64,000 nt of DNA from Spirometra erinaceieuropaei (GCA_902702965.1 CACRXP010000675.1:177334-241333); one strand, 5' to 3'. Positions 1-11,633 are shown, numbered from the stretch's first letter. The notes: a model not told the origin generated them from the letters alone. Made by a program: numbers and translations.

Positions 1-34
1 AAAACGAATATAAACTTACGAACACACGAAACTC

Positions 35-1130
35 ATGGACACAGAGCAACTTTTTGGTAGTTCCACGACCAGGACCGATATTATGCATGAAGGAAAGTCT
101 ATTGACATGGTCTTGCCTCCGAGGATTAGCGCTCGCTCTCTTTACAGTTGCAACCAGGGGCCCGCAAAGCGCGTTAAAAGCGTAACCACAGCAAAATCTG
201 TTAGTTACGAGGACGAGCCGTGCACTGGGTGCTCCTATATTCTACTGAAAGTCCAAAAACTTGAAAAAGAGCTGGCTGCTTTAAAGGAACTCGTGCAAGC
301 GAACGATGGTAGGTAAAACGCGGTTAACAGCGCTAGAGTCAGCAAGAAAAAGGGGAAGTGCAAAACTCCAAAACAGCCAAAGAACAAGGTTTGTGGAAAA
401 CCTCAGTGCAAGGAAACTGATATTAATGACGATGGGCACATAGCAACGGAGCCTCCTGTTTCTACGGAAGACAACCGAAGCGAACCATCAACTTCTCTCA
501 GCCATTCCGCGTGTTCAGTAGTACACTCGGTTGGAAGTGAGAAAACAAGCTCGTGGCAAGATGGAATGGGTAAGCACCACAACAGGAGTATAAAACCCCA
601 GACGACTCCGGTGGATCTCCTGAGACCTTCAGCTGACAAGGCCGCCGGAAACAGAACAAATGAACCCCTTGATCGTCAGCACTGCGTTGTCGTCCAGGGC
701 CTGTCGGAGTCGAATACTCCTACCCGAAGGAGAGGATTTCCGCTGACCTCGATATGCTTCAACACCTTCTGAACAAAATGCTTAATTCGAATGAAAGGGT
801 AACTATTCACGCAACCTTCAGGATCGGAAAGAAGGTGAGCGAACAATCGGAAACTGTGTGGCCAGGACCTCTGAAAATCGTTTTGCGCAGTAAAGAGGAG
901 GCTAGCTTACTTCTGTCCAGGAAAAGCTGCCTCTGAAACTCTCACAAAGGAGTTTTTTAACCGACTATTCTCCAGCGGAACGTCTGAAACGCCGCGAATT
1001 AGTGACGGAGCTGAAGAGGAGACTTGCAGCAGGAGGGAGAAACTTGGCTATTTTCAGGGGACGAGTGATACAGAGGAATGCGATGTTGCTTTGGAACCAG
1101 CCAGTCATCATGATGGCGGCAGCAACATAA
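35..1130 (+). pseudogene. LINE-A ORF1 (coiled-coil / nucleic-acid-binding protein), frameshifted
   Basis: The first open piece (35-316) ends in a leucine/lysine/glutamate heptad-like stretch with a CTGC cysteine pair before it, consistent with a coiled coil. Later pieces at 566-772 and 754-936 lie in different frames. They read as an RRM-like fold with 'CVVVQGLSES' followed by a basic strand ending 'PLKIVLRSKEEAS'. A last piece, 963-1130, contains 'YSPAERLKRRELVTELKRR' and then 'LAIFRGRVIQR', and ends at TAA 1128-1130. In LINEs of this type ORF1 binds element RNA in the ribonucleoprotein. At least three frame changes mean no intact protein. Identification rests on position upstream of the endonuclease and on familiar motif style. 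Confidence 0.7.
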
Positions 1131-1174
1131 TATTGTCAAGCCCGAGACAAACCGAACGAAGTTCTGTCGAATGT

Positions 1175-1922
1175 TGCAAACTTAAATTCTTTTACACCAA
1201 TGCTCAGAGTCTGTTTTCCAAGCTTGATAAACTGAGAATACAGGTAGCCGATACTCCTCCCGATGTTATTAGCAATAACAGAAACGTGGCTGTCAGAGAA
1301 CGTGGGTGATTGCGAGGTAGCACTAACAGGATACCAATCATTTAGGAGAGACAGGAGAGGCCGCCGGGGTGGAGGAGTTGCCATGTATGTAAAGAGTAAC
1401 TTAATAGTGTGTGAGAGGACGGACAAGATTTCTAACGACACAGAGGCAATTTGGCTGACTATAAAGGCACGGGGATCTCAGTCCCTCATAGTCGTAACTA
1501 TCTACCGGCCCCCTCAGGCGGATCCCGACTCAGACACCTGTCTACTGGAAAGCATAAAAGAGATCGCCAGTCGACCAGACGTTGTTCTCATGGGGGATTT
1601 TAATGCACCCTGCATTCAATGGAGCGATATGCATGCGAAGTGCTCGAAGAATGCCTTCGATTACCGTCTACTAAAGGCAGCCCTAGAAGCTCTTCTCACG
1701 CAACGTGCCCTATCTCCAACTAGAGCAAGTGGAGGGCAACAGGCTAGTTGTCTTGACCTCGTCTTCACCAAAGATCCTGACAGTATAGACGAGGTGTACT
1801 ACCTATCCCCGCTCGGTCGAAGTGATCATGCAGTACTTTTATGGGAGTACGAGCTGTATTCTGAACCGTATAAAAAAGAGGATACGAGGCCGAATATATG
1901 GAAAGGGGACTTTTGCAAATGA
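1175..1922 (+). pseudogene. LINE-A ORF2 endonuclease domain (APE-like), frameshifted
   Basis: The domain starts with 'FFYTNAQSLFSKLDKLR' in one frame. Near 1265 it shifts to another frame that begins 'AITETWLSENV', continues through 'RGGGVAMYVKSNL' and 'VTIYRPPQA', and reaches 'VLMGDFNAP' and 'SDHAVLLWEYEL'. These correspond to the N-x-[QS] start, the ITETW glutamate motif, the GDFN aspartate/asparagine motif and the terminal SDH motif of APE-type nucleases. Such enzymes nick the target to prime reverse transcription. A second frame change near 1919 separates it from the reverse transcriptase. The catalytic motifs are still readable, so the lesion is recent relative to other elements here. 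Confidence 0.88.
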
Positions 1923-2060
1923 GAGCTGAGGCATCACAAATAGACTGGGATGTTCTCTCCTCCGGAAACGTTAACGAGGACTGGAATTTAAGGGTTGGTT
2001 ATTGCATCTAATGAAGAGCCACTGTCCCGTATCAAAGCCTAGGACATCCAACCGCCCTCA

Positions 2061-3980
2061 GTGGTTAACAAGAGAATTAAAAAGGAGATCAACAAGAAAG
2101 GAAGATTGTGGAAGAAATTTCGGGAAAACAACAACATTGCAGCGTTTACAGAATATAAAGTTCAAAGAAATAAGGTGAAAGGCCTGATTTTCAAGAGGCG
2201 ACGGGATTTTGGGAGTAATTTGCTTCATCGAGCCGTTAAAAATCCGAAATTGCTCTAAAGCTATTTGCGGAAGAGCACACGTAACAGGAATCCCATTCCT
2301 GTCATGAGGAATGATGACGGTTTGGAGATATCGGACAGTAAAAATAAAGCTGAGCATTTTTCTCAATTTTTCTAATCCGTTTTCACAAGAGAAGCTGACT
2401 TTATTCCCACTAGTTCCGAGAAAATGGGAGATCCCACTATCGAAGATATCGTGTTTCGAGAATCAACAATTTTGGAAGAACTAAAAAGCTTTAAGGAATG
2501 TAAATCTCCCGGTCCGGACGAGATCCCAGCAAAGCTGCTTTTCGAGCTTGCCCGAGAGCTGGCCAAACAACTATCCTTTCTGTGCCAGGAATCATCCGAT
2601 GCTGGAATCCTTCCCACAGACTGGAAGACGGCCCACATTACACCCCTTTACAAAAGCGGTAGTCGTGCCCTGGCGACAAACTACAGACCCGTCAGTCTGA
2701 CATCAATCTGCTGCAAAGTGATGGAGAAAATCCTCAAAAAGGAGTTGATGACTTATCGAGAAAGTCACAATCTCTTGTTCAATGCACAGTATGGTTTACG
2801 TAGGGGAAGATCCTGTGTAACGAACTTCCTATATACAATGCAAAGTTGGACAATGACACTGGACGCAAAACACACTGTGCATGTGGCCCATATTGATTTC
2901 CGTAAGGCGTTCGACAGTGTTCCGCACCAGTGTCTCCTGCACAAATTGAAAATAATGGGCATCGGCGGTAAACTCCTCAAATGGATCGAGAACTTCCTCG
3001 TCGGCCGTTCCCAAATTGTCTGCGTAGAAAGACAGCAATCAAGGTGGACATTCATAGGGAGTGGAGTCCCACAAGGCTCGGTGCTCGGACCAACCCTCTT
3101 TCTCTTGTTCATCAATGATTGTGTAGATGGGTTGGACTGTGATAGTGCCATGTTTGCGGATGACATAAAAATCTGAAAAGTTATCCAGAATGCTACCAAT
3201 GAGACCAACTTCCAAGAAAATCTTTGTCGATTGGGCGAGTGGTCCCGCAGATGGCTCTTGTCCTTCAATTTGACCAAATGTACCATACTGCGCCTCGGAA
3301 ATCAGACCCCTAGTACGCGGCAATACCATCTGAACGGAATACCACTTCAAGAAGCAGAAACGCAGAAAGATCTCGGAGTCTGGGTTGCAGACAGTCTTAA
3401 GCCTTCTACTCAATGTTGAAAGGCGGCCAAGGCCGCAACTTCAATGCTATATGCCATCAAGCGGGCATTCGCAGTTTTCGATGAAGACTACTTCTCCAAA
3501 GTCTTCGGCACGTTTGTAAGGCCGCACCTCGAATATGCAATTCAGGCCTGGAGACCATGGACACATCAGGATTACAATCTGCTCGAAAGGGTGCAGAGGC
3601 GAGCCACAAAACTAGTAAGAGGTCAACGTGCACTGCCATACGAGATCCGCTTAACTAACCTTAATCTCTATCCTATGAGTTATAGGCAGTTAGGCGGAGA
3701 CTTGATACAAACTTTCCGTATCGTGCGTGGCTTGGACTGCGCCCTTCGATGCGATGACTTTTTCCAACTCGCCACTAAGCCTAACGCCCGGGGACATCCC
3801 TTCAAACTGCGTGTGCCCCAGGGTGGATTGAATGTGAGAAAATATTTCTTCTCCAACCGTGTCGTGGAACCGTGGAATAATCTGCCCGAGACGGTTGTCA
3901 TGTCTCAATCTGTGTCGACATTTAAATGTAGGCATGACAGACATATGCTACAGCAACAAGCGGACTATGTGACTTTTTAA
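2061..3980 (+). pseudogene. LINE-A ORF2 reverse transcriptase, two main in-frame stops
   Basis: A long reading frame in a single phase covers the linker, reverse transcriptase and C-terminal part. Visible RT motifs in order are 'KSPGPDEIPAKLL', 'WKTAHITPLYKSG', 'NYRPVSLTSICCKVMEK', 'HIDFRKAFDSVPH', 'GVPQGSVLGPTLFLL' and the catalytic 'FADD' near 3160. Stops interrupt at 3174-3176, immediately after the catalytic box, and at 3417-3419; two more occur upstream of 2424. The C-terminal part ('FVRPHLEYAIQAW', 'VQRRATKLV') runs to 3980 and fits the usual CR1/Jockey length. All segments from 2424 on share the same phase, so point mutations alone explain the breaks there. Confidence 0.92.
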
Positions 3981-4115
3981 CCATGAGACCAGTGACATAG
4001 GTGAATCAATGCCTGCATACACTTACTGCCGTAATTTCTTCACATTCTGCTAATTTATCGATTTTTTATGTACAAATAGGGAGTTCAAAGGCTTAAGCCT
4101 ATTTCCCTCAAATAC

Positions 4116-4132
4116 ACTGACTGACTGACTGA
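4116..4132 (+). repeat. LINE-A 3' tandem tail (ACTG)n
   Basis: Four copies of ACTG end the LINE, about 135 bp after its stop codon. CR1-group elements usually finish in a short tandem repeat rather than poly(A), so this is taken as the 3' terminus. A similar short CTGA repeat recurs inside the SINE at 4478-4487. Confidence 0.7.
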
Positions 4133-4133
4133 T

Positions 4134-4551
4134 ATGTATATAATGGTAGAGGGGTGCTCACCGATCGTTCCGTCGTGCCTTACGGGCTCTCACTCGAGTC
4201 CAACCCGCAGCCGCACAGCGGCGCATGATACAGGCAGAATGGCATTACTGACAAAGACAAGGGGGACTGGAATGGCCATTTCTGGCTTATTAGCCGTCGT
4301 CACATCAGAACGAGTGAGTTCCGTAAGAACGATCGGTGAGCGCACCCTACTATTATATATTCCCGATCGAAACCGAAAAGGCAACCGGCTCGTGGCCCAG
4401 TGGTTAGAGGCGTGAACTTCTAACTAACAGGTCGCGAGTTGGAGCCTCAGGTGTTCCATACTTCGGGGTTGGGTATGACTGACTGACGACGGCTAATAAG
4501 CCAGAAATGGCCATTCCAGTCTCCCTTGTCTTTGTCGGTAATGCCAATTTG
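4134..4551 (+). repeat. Composite repeat: short inverted-repeat unit plus tRNA-Arg-like SINE
   Basis: Two modules lie back to back. The first, 4152-4347, starts with GGGTGCTCACCGATCGTTC and ends with its near reverse complement (4327-4347), so it is MITE-like. The second begins about 4385 with a tRNA-like head. It has an A-box-like TGGCCCAGTGG, a GAACTTCTAAC loop suggesting a tRNA-Arg(TCT) ancestor and a B-box-like GCGAGTTGGAGCC. It continues to 4551. A 60-bp stretch at 4241-4300 is the reverse complement of 4486-4545 with about two mismatches, so the composite can fold back on itself. A diverged copy with the same module order is at 56441-56900, and a SINE-only copy is at 28850-28991 plus 31706-31740. 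Confidence 0.75.
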
Positions 4552-4773
4552 CATATGTATGTATACATATACATATATGGGAGGAGGTGGTAAGGAGATC
4601 TCCGGGGGATGGCTTATTCGTCTGATACTTCATTCCCATACTTAAGCGCACCATTGGTGGTAGACAAAAATGTGAAATATTTGGTTTAAATTGGTCTTTC
4701 TCACTTACTTTTGAGAAATCCATCATTCTTTCTTCCCATTTGTCCTCCTTCCGTACGCTAATGTTTGACGGCC

Positions 4774-5110
4774 TCATATGCGCTGGTATGTCGATCCTAT
4801 GGTTGGTCTAATTAGTGTCAGATTGCCAGGCTCGATTTTATCTCTCGCCACTTTGCTTTCGGCTCGGCCGTGTACTTTTGCACTATCGAGGCCGCATTGA
4901 TGTTTATTCTTGAGGCTATGCACAACGACATGCGACTGCATATCTTTTCGCCTTACGGATAGAACATGTCTATGCATGCGTAATCGGGGTCGTTTGTCGG
5001 TCATGCCGCAGTAGTTGGCCGGACAGTCTAGACGTTTGACCCGTTGGAAAACTCCTAACTCGTCCTCAGACGGTAGACTCCCTTGGGATGCCGTGGTTGT
5101 CGCTTTCCGA
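4774..5110 (-). pseudogene. GIY-YIG endonuclease fragment of a third Penelope-like lineage
   Basis: On the minus strand the open frame reads 'ELGVFQRVKRLDCPANYCG' followed by 'RMHRHVLSVRRKDMQSHV'. A histidine-rich turn and 'AKVHGRAESKVARDKIE' come next. This matches the C-terminal GIY-YIG nuclease of Penelope-like retroelements: an altered GIY strand, YCG in place of YIG, the arginine helix and the terminal glutamate. It differs clearly from PLE-1 and PLE-2 elsewhere in the window. No reverse transcriptase remains next to it, so it is a truncated relic. The frame continues open to 5205 without further recognisable sequence. Confidence 0.65.
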
Positions 5111-8100
5111 AAGGCGGGAGTCTTGAGGGCTCCGTCTCCCCACCTCCCCACCTCAACATCTGAATATCGAGATGCAGTCACACCACAGTTGAAAAAGTGG
5201 TTCACTGATGCACGAAACCGGTCAAGATCACATTTTTATGAGCTTCGAAAACAGAGCCCCTCACAACCTTGGTGCAAATTACAACAGGGTCGTAATGGAC
5301 ACGATGTATAAGTTTTCGGGGTCGCCTGCCAGGCAGTTTGATGTTTTTTACAGATTGGTGAATGGAACCAAGATCAGTGTACAGATATTACTGGTCTAAA
5401 CGCCTTTGGCTATTAACGAAGTAGCGAAAGGTATAAAAGAGGTGATTGGGTTAGAAAGTATGTCTAGGAGAAGTTTGTGACGTTACATCGAAGGTAGATA
5501 ATCTGCTTGGCTTTTATAAGGCTGTTCTCTTTCATAACTGCATGAAGAAGGCCAAGTGAAAACTTTGAAAAATGACTTTCAAGACATGGAGACATCGATC
5601 ATTTACTGAAAGCACGACTAGCATGCAATGGGGATTGTACAGTCAGTTAGTGGACGCTGAGATTTGAATATATCCAGAAAGTCGCGGGCTAGAATCATAA
5701 GCAGATTTCACATTTCAGTCTGCGTCTATAGCCGGGCGCTTACTTCACTGAAATAAGTAGTGGCGTGTGGCATTCAGCCACTCGTGAAGTTGTAAAATAA
5801 GCATATCTCATTTTACTCGCAGCTCGTGTTGGTGTAGGAAGCTGGCAGAATGAATGTCTCACAAAATCGGCCGAATGGACTCGTGGTCACAGAGCTTTTT
5901 GCAGGCTACCGGTAGTATTTTAACTTCCTGTTTGAAAAGCCGTCTAGGACCGAAAGACACAGCATGATATCTGCCGAACAGTCAGCTCTTTCGCAGTCTG
6001 GGAAGATTTTAAACATACTTTTGTGGTGTGCTCTAAGAAGTGTGGCTCATGGTGAAGACTCGAGAGGAGGGCGCAGCATTCTGCTGCTTTGCAAGCGGAA
6101 TAGAAATAAAACTGAGCTGCTTCGGCAGCATGTAGAAGTTCATAGGGTAATTTGAAATCGTGTACGTGATTTACATCCATTTTTGGCATTGTCTTGTAAA
6201 GTAAAGAACGTTTGCGTAAATAATGCCACAGCCGAGAAACAACCTCTGGGGCATTTGCGAAATACTCAGGGTCTAGCACATAGCTGATGTCGTTCAAATG
6301 ATAAAAATAAAGTACTTGATTCGATCCTTTCCGCTTAACCTAACTGCAAGGTTTACGAATTCTATTAAACTTCCTCTGATTTTGACTAGTGCCTTAATGA
6401 TGTGCTATTGGAATATTCTCATTTTCCCTTGACATGTTTATCGTTGTCTGATGGTCCTTAAAGCCTCCCCCTGTTTCTTGTCATAATTAGACTCATTAAT
6501 ACGTCTAGTTGTATTGGTTCATTTGCTTCCCGAGAAAGACTTTCAGCGTCATTTTATGCTAGTGGAAAACCCAATTGTCTTCTCTCTTCATGCTGATTCG
6601 GATTTTCGTTTTTATCGGCTGCTTCCTCATAGCACTAGTTAGATCCCTCCCTAACGTGCATGAGGTATAAAAAATTATTATGATTCGATTTGCTGTATTT
6701 TTCTATCCACAACCGGTCTCGAAAACAAACCAAAGGAACCATATTGCCATTGATACGACACCAGTCTCCGTCAAATGCACTCCACGTAGTCTAAGCATCG
6801 GCGCCTCGTCCATCAACAAAACCTGTGCAAGGGCCGCCAAGGCGGTCGTGGTTCTGGATAGAATATAAACAAACAGGCACCTATTGAACGAGCGCCTGCG
6901 GCCTGTTTTCGCATGCGGCCTACACGTGTTTTGGACATCGTGAGGGTTGATGGGGTGTGTAGGTGCAGACTGAGGTCGAGTTAAAACTACAGTTCAAGGA
7001 GGAAGGTTCAATAAGCAGCTATGGGGACAAATTGAGTATATGAAACGTCAGAGTAATAAACGGAGAGGTTTTCATGAGCAAGAACACCAGAGATAGAGGA
7101 GGTATGGAAGCCAAACGATCATAAGAATCACCTACCGTCCAGCTACTAGCCACTGTTTTGCAATTTCTTCGTTTCCGCAGATACACACTTCTGTTGAGAT
7201 TCAAAATGTCTTGCTAGAGTTGTAGACGAAAACAATGAGCCCGAAGCGTATTTCTTTCCGAAATTAATCGCTGGGAAAATCTCCTGTCAAGTTACTTGTC
7301 CGAATTGTTTTTTATAATAACACTCAGTATAAACTGGCATAATGGCATTAAAGGTCCCGCCTAGCTACCACAAAACCATCCAGGAGCCTAATTAATGCAT
7401 TTCTCTTGTCGACAGCAGTTTTTGACCAGCAATGTTACCGTCATGTTATCAAGCGCATTTTATTGTTAGGCAGATAAAGTTCTCTCTTGAACTGATCGAC
7501 ATTAGTTAAGTTGACGCAAAGCTACTGTTCCAGTGCGGTTTGTCTCGTGTCTGTTGTTTAAAGTAACACCGCAAATGATTCTAACACAAACCCTCATAAA
7601 ATACGCTTCTAAGTTTCAGAGGAAGTTCTGACTGGCGGAGCAAATGCATAGGATTATGTTCTACATTTCGACGTAAGCTGTTCAGCTATCTCAAAGTGGA
7701 TCGTGGGCTACTGCCGAGTGAATTTTATTATTGTCCACAGTCCAGTCAGTTTTACACTCGTTCTGACCTCTACAGCCAGATCCACAAGAACAAGTAGTAG
7801 GTGTTAATCAACTTTACCAAGCAGTACCTGAATACCTGTTGCTTCCAAAATGACCTCGAAAATATAGTCTAAACAAAATGCAAAAGCTAGTCGTTTTTCC
7901 TTTTGGTTTTTTTGCATGACCGTCCGGGCATCTAGGGTCTCCGACTAATTCCAAAATCGGCTTAGCTTTGTTTCGTCAAGCTGTATTTACCATCTTTCGG
8001 TGGGCTTAAAGTCATCTTGCTAACTTTAGCGGCTTCTCTGCATATGAAGTTGAACCAAGTCGAAAGGACTTACGAGGGCTGAAACAATGTTTGTCCTTAC

Positions 8101-8528
8101 AAGTGCACTGAAGGAAAGTACCTTTAGAAATCATCGATTGTTAAAATAGGCCTGGCTTTAATTGTTCTTACGACTTTATTTATTGGCTAGTGAAAAATTA
8201 CCACCAGCCCGATGTACTAAAAGTAAACAACAGTACGGTAGAAGATAATCAGTGTGTTGCTAAGACCAAATTTTGCGACTGCTAATGAAGATTTTAGCAA
8301 AGTGGAGTGTGAGAAGCATGCAATAAAGTGCAATCCACATCTGAGACCATAGAAACCACAACGCATATTTAGTAGTTTTGCTTGTTGAAGTGAAATTTGT
8401 CTTTGCAAACTTCCTGTTACCGCAAGATTCTTAAGTGGTAAGCTCTCCCACGTACTGTATGTTCCAAATCGCATGAAACACTGACCCTCTTTTTTGAATG
8501 TCCTGATAAATTGAAGGAATTCCCTAAA
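5111..8528. other. No supported gene
   Basis: Only short open frames (up to 117 codons) occur, none with a recognisable motif or coding texture. No tandem array, inverted repeat or tRNA-like signal was seen apart from ordinary AT-rich stretches. It may hold old, unrecognisable repeats or intronic sequence. Confidence 0.6.
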
Positions 8529-9179
8529 TCTATATATATAAAAATGGAAGGGTTTTTTTTCTGTGTTATATCTAATCTCCGAAAGTACTGCACCGATTTC
8601 GCTGAAATTTTGACACAACCCGACCCGCGCATAGGGCCGGGTTTTTGTCTGTTCATTTGTGTAATTATGCCGATGGTATGCCTGTGATGGGTAAAAAACC
8701 AGATTTTTTCCGGCATAACAACGCCACCTGCTGCGGCCACTTGACCTACATCCGGGCGGACACATGCGCCCAGACTGCGGCCACTTGACCAACATTCGTT
8801 CAAACGCACGTGCTCCACCCGACAGCCGCGCTCACCCCACCACCCACCCTGCAGGCACTTGAGCAGGCCCTCCACGCCCTCTGGGCCGATGCAATCTGGA
8901 CCGGTAGGCAAACCACCCACCCTGCAGCAAAAAAAAACGCAGCACTTGGACGCCACTTGAACTTGCCCCACACTACCCACCTAATTGGGCTGACGCAGCC
9001 TGATGCTGTTGTAAACGACGGTACGACAACAACCGTCGGAAGACTAATGATTTTAGGGCAAGGCGATACCATATATACCGGCAGTCGGAGACCGATTCAA
9101 ACGCAACATCCATTTACTTATCGGGATGGTGCCGACGGATATCACTTCAGCGTTCAGATGATAAATCCGGTCAGTGACG

Positions 9180-10400
9180 AGGTAACGCACATGAAATGCA
9201 ACACAATGAACCACTACTCCTACCGACTTATTACACGACAGAATGTAAGCAATCCCCTTTTGAAATGCCGTCAGTTGCTTCATCACTGCATTGTGGATAT
9301 GTATGCAAAAATCGAAACTGAACGCTTGCTTTTCATTTGCTTGAATCAGACCAAGCTGCGCTCTGAAGGATACATTCCTTTGCATGATGCAGTTGTAAAC
9401 GACGGTAATACAGATAACGTTGTAAGACTAACGCTTTTGTCGTCCACATACACAGAGAATCCGCGCCATATGGTCGGTTACGCTCGAGGTGCAATTGCTT
9501 ATCTTTGTCAGTACGGGGCGTCCAGACCTACTCATTACATTCACATGCAATTCAGCTTGGGGGGATGTTTATCAGCTCTTACCTCCTGGGCTATCGACGG
9601 TAAATAGGTATGACATCACAGCACGTGTTTTCAGGAAGAAACTGCAATCGCTGATGAACTTCATGGTGAAACACGAGGTGGTTGGGTCTGTGCGCTGCTG
9701 GATGTATTAGGTGGAATGGCAAAAGAGGGGACTGCCCCACGCACATGTCTGGATCTGGCTCTATAACAAGATCGCTTCCAACGAAATTGCCGATGCAATA
9801 TACGCTGAATTACCTGGCGCCGACGTCGACAATGATTTGCATGAAGTTGTGGCGAAGAATATGATACATGGACCTTGGATGCACTGAATCCCAATTCTCC
9901 AACCCCCCCCCCTCCACCAGCATGATAGACGGAAGTCCCTTATACCGAAAATGACCTGCGGAGACATCGGCAAATTGGCAACCGTACGAATGCGAATCGG
10001 TAACATAGAAGTCGGTAACCGCTGGGTTGTTTCGTATTCGCCTTTGCTTTTAAAAGCAAACGCAGCTCACATAAACGTGAAACACTACAATTTTGGGAAA
10101 TAAATTTGATACATTCGTAAGTACGTGAGCAAAGGCAGCATCATGGCTGATTTTGGCCTGCGACACGAAAGGAGGGAAAGGGATGTGGACATACAACTGG
10201 ATGAAATCGCACAGTATTGGGCTGGAAGATGCTTCAACAGCCAAAAAGCCGTGTGGTGGATTCGTTCTTTTCTCCTCCATGAGCAAGTCCAGGTGTTGTT
10301 CACTTGCAGTACACTTGGCGAATGGGCAATGCGTTTACTTTATCGATGAAAATGTGCAACTGGCCACCGGCAACACATTAACTGCGTTCTCCCGTTGAGC
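9180..10400 (+). pseudogene. Helitron Rep (HUH nuclease) remnant
   Basis: Fragments in several frames follow the order of the Helitron Rep protein. They start with 'HYSYRLITRQNVSNPLLKC', 'VDMYAKIETERLLFICLNQ' and 'RPDLLITFTCNSAW'. 'ITARVFRKKLQSLMNFMVKH' and 'GSVRCWMY' then lead into the HUH-containing 'RGLPHAHVWIWLYNK' near 9725-9770, with a stop just before it. The paired-tyrosine motif survives as 'YIRKYVSKG' at 10110-10136. These catalytic motifs nick and join DNA during rolling-circle transposition. Stops and frameshifts between every block show that no functional protein is made. Confidence 0.88.
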
Positions 10401-10555
10401 CAAGCTGACGCGTTTGCGAAAACACTGCCGTATCCGGAAGTGCCTACGTATTACACAGGGAATGCCTGCAGAAAATCTTTTTTCTACACAAACGAGAGCG
10501 AGTCGACGGACACCTTGGCATATTCAAAAGAACTACGATAGGCAGACTGCACAGC

Positions 10556-11570
10556 GTGCATCCCAATCAGGACGAATGCTTCTTACTCCGCATGGTGTTG
10601 GTGAATGTGTCCGCTCCAACGTCTGTCCCGCAATCGAAATCTGTCAACGGCGTTACGCACGCCACTTTCCGTAGTGCATGCCAAACGCTCAATTTATTGG
10701 TAAACTACCGATACTGGGATGTATGCATTAGTGGTGCGTGCAACACGTCCCATTCACATCGAATTCGTTCGTTGTTTGCAATCTTACTGACCGCCTGCTC
10801 TACTTCATCTCCAACAGATTTATGGGAGAAATATAAATCGCACTTGGCTGAGGGTGTCTTCCGTCGACTACGCATGGTAAATTCCAAATGCGGATTTCAG
10901 AGCAGGAATCTACAACGAGGCGTTAATAATGATTGGGGATATGTACGTAAGATGTCGCGAAAAAAGTTCTTTATCAACCGGGAATGTCCTCATCAAACCG
11001 ATCTTCTGCTGTTCCTTGAGCAAAAAAAGCGCTCGAGGCATTCGATCGAACACTGCAAGATGTGCGCGGAAACAACAGACCATTTGGAGACATTACTGCT
11101 ACTGCTTGCAGGAGACTTCAGGCAAACACTGCCTGTAATTCCTCCATCGGCAACAGGAGACGAAATAAATGCCTGCCTGAAATACTTTTCATTGTGGCGC
11201 CAAATCAAGACGGCAAAATCAACTACAAATGTGCGTGTCCAGCTGCAAAACTACCGATCAGATGTGGTATTCTCACAGTAATTGCTGGCAATTGGGAATG
11301 CTACGGTGCCCGGCGATCCGACTACAAGAAGGATTTCCCTACGTCTTAGCCTCGGCAATTTAGTGTCCACAAAAGAGGAATTGGTTGGAAAGGTGTCTTC
11401 CGCTATTCAGACCACTTTCAACAATCACGACTGATTGAGCGAACGAGCTATTCTTGCGGCCAAAAACAAACGCGTGTACGATCTTAACCATATTATTCAG
11501 TCTAAGATTCAAAGCGGGGCAGTCACATATACGTCCATCGACACTGCTGTGGAAGCAGACGAGGCAGGTT
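10556..11570 (+). pseudogene. Helitron helicase remnant with internal deletion
   Basis: The frame at 10556-10870 reads 'FLLRMVLVNVSAPTS', 'NGVTHATFRSACQTLNLL' and 'SSPTDLWEKYKSHLAE', which is the linker between Rep and helicase in Helitron proteins. Later text includes 'LLAGDFRQTLPVIPP' and 'GDEINACLKYFSLWR', then 'LLAIGNATVPGDPTTRR', 'NLVSTKEELVGKVF' and 'LSERAILAAKNKRVYDLN'. These are the later motifs of the Pif1-like helicase. The Walker A and B region expected between about 10930 and 11040 is missing, indicating an internal deletion. A non-autonomous state follows from this. Confidence 0.88.
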
Positions 11571-11602
11571 GATTTTTCAACCGAGATTTTGAATCCACCT
11601 GA

Positions 11603-11633
11603 GCCACAGCAACGTGTGGCCGGGCCCTGCTAG
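11603..11633 (+). other. Helitron 3' terminator hairpin and CTAG end
   Basis: GCCACA (11603-11608) pairs with TGTGGC (11615-11620) around a six-base loop; nine bases later the element ends in CTAG. This is the structure that terminates rolling-circle transfer in Helitrons. Confidence 0.85.

Larger units (their letters stand above)
1..4133 (+). mobile_element. LINE-A: near full-length APE-type non-LTR retrotransposon, decayed
   Basis: One element reads 5' to 3' as ORF1 remnants, an AP-endonuclease-like domain, a reverse transcriptase and a short tandem ACTG tail. This is the order of CR1/Jockey-group LINEs. ORF1 and the endonuclease contain frameshifts, while the reverse-transcriptase half is broken mainly by two in-frame stops, so decay is moderate. 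The true 5' end may lie outside the window. No target duplication could be defined because the left flank is missing. The family (CR1-like) is inferred from domain order and motif style, not from a search. Confidence 0.88.
8529..11633 (+). mobile_element. Helitron, degenerate but with both termini
   Basis: The 5' end is TCTATATATATAAAA, inserted after an A. The first 130 bp contain the familiar 'GTACTGCACCGATTTCGC' and 'TGAAATTTTGACA' type text of animal Helitrons. The 3' end is CTAG (11630-11633) followed by T, preceded by a 6-bp hairpin (11603-11620). Between the ends lie Rep and helicase remnants in order. These features (5' TC, 3' CTRR, hairpin about 10 nt inside the end, insertion between A and T, no target duplication) define the superfamily. 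Multiple frameshifts and an internal deletion of the helicase ATP site make it inactive. Confidence 0.92.

Noticed and set aside
8217..8980. Two long minus-strand open frames (192 and 187 codons)
   Set aside because: They overlap each other in different frames and run antisense into the Helitron 5' end; no recognisable domain.
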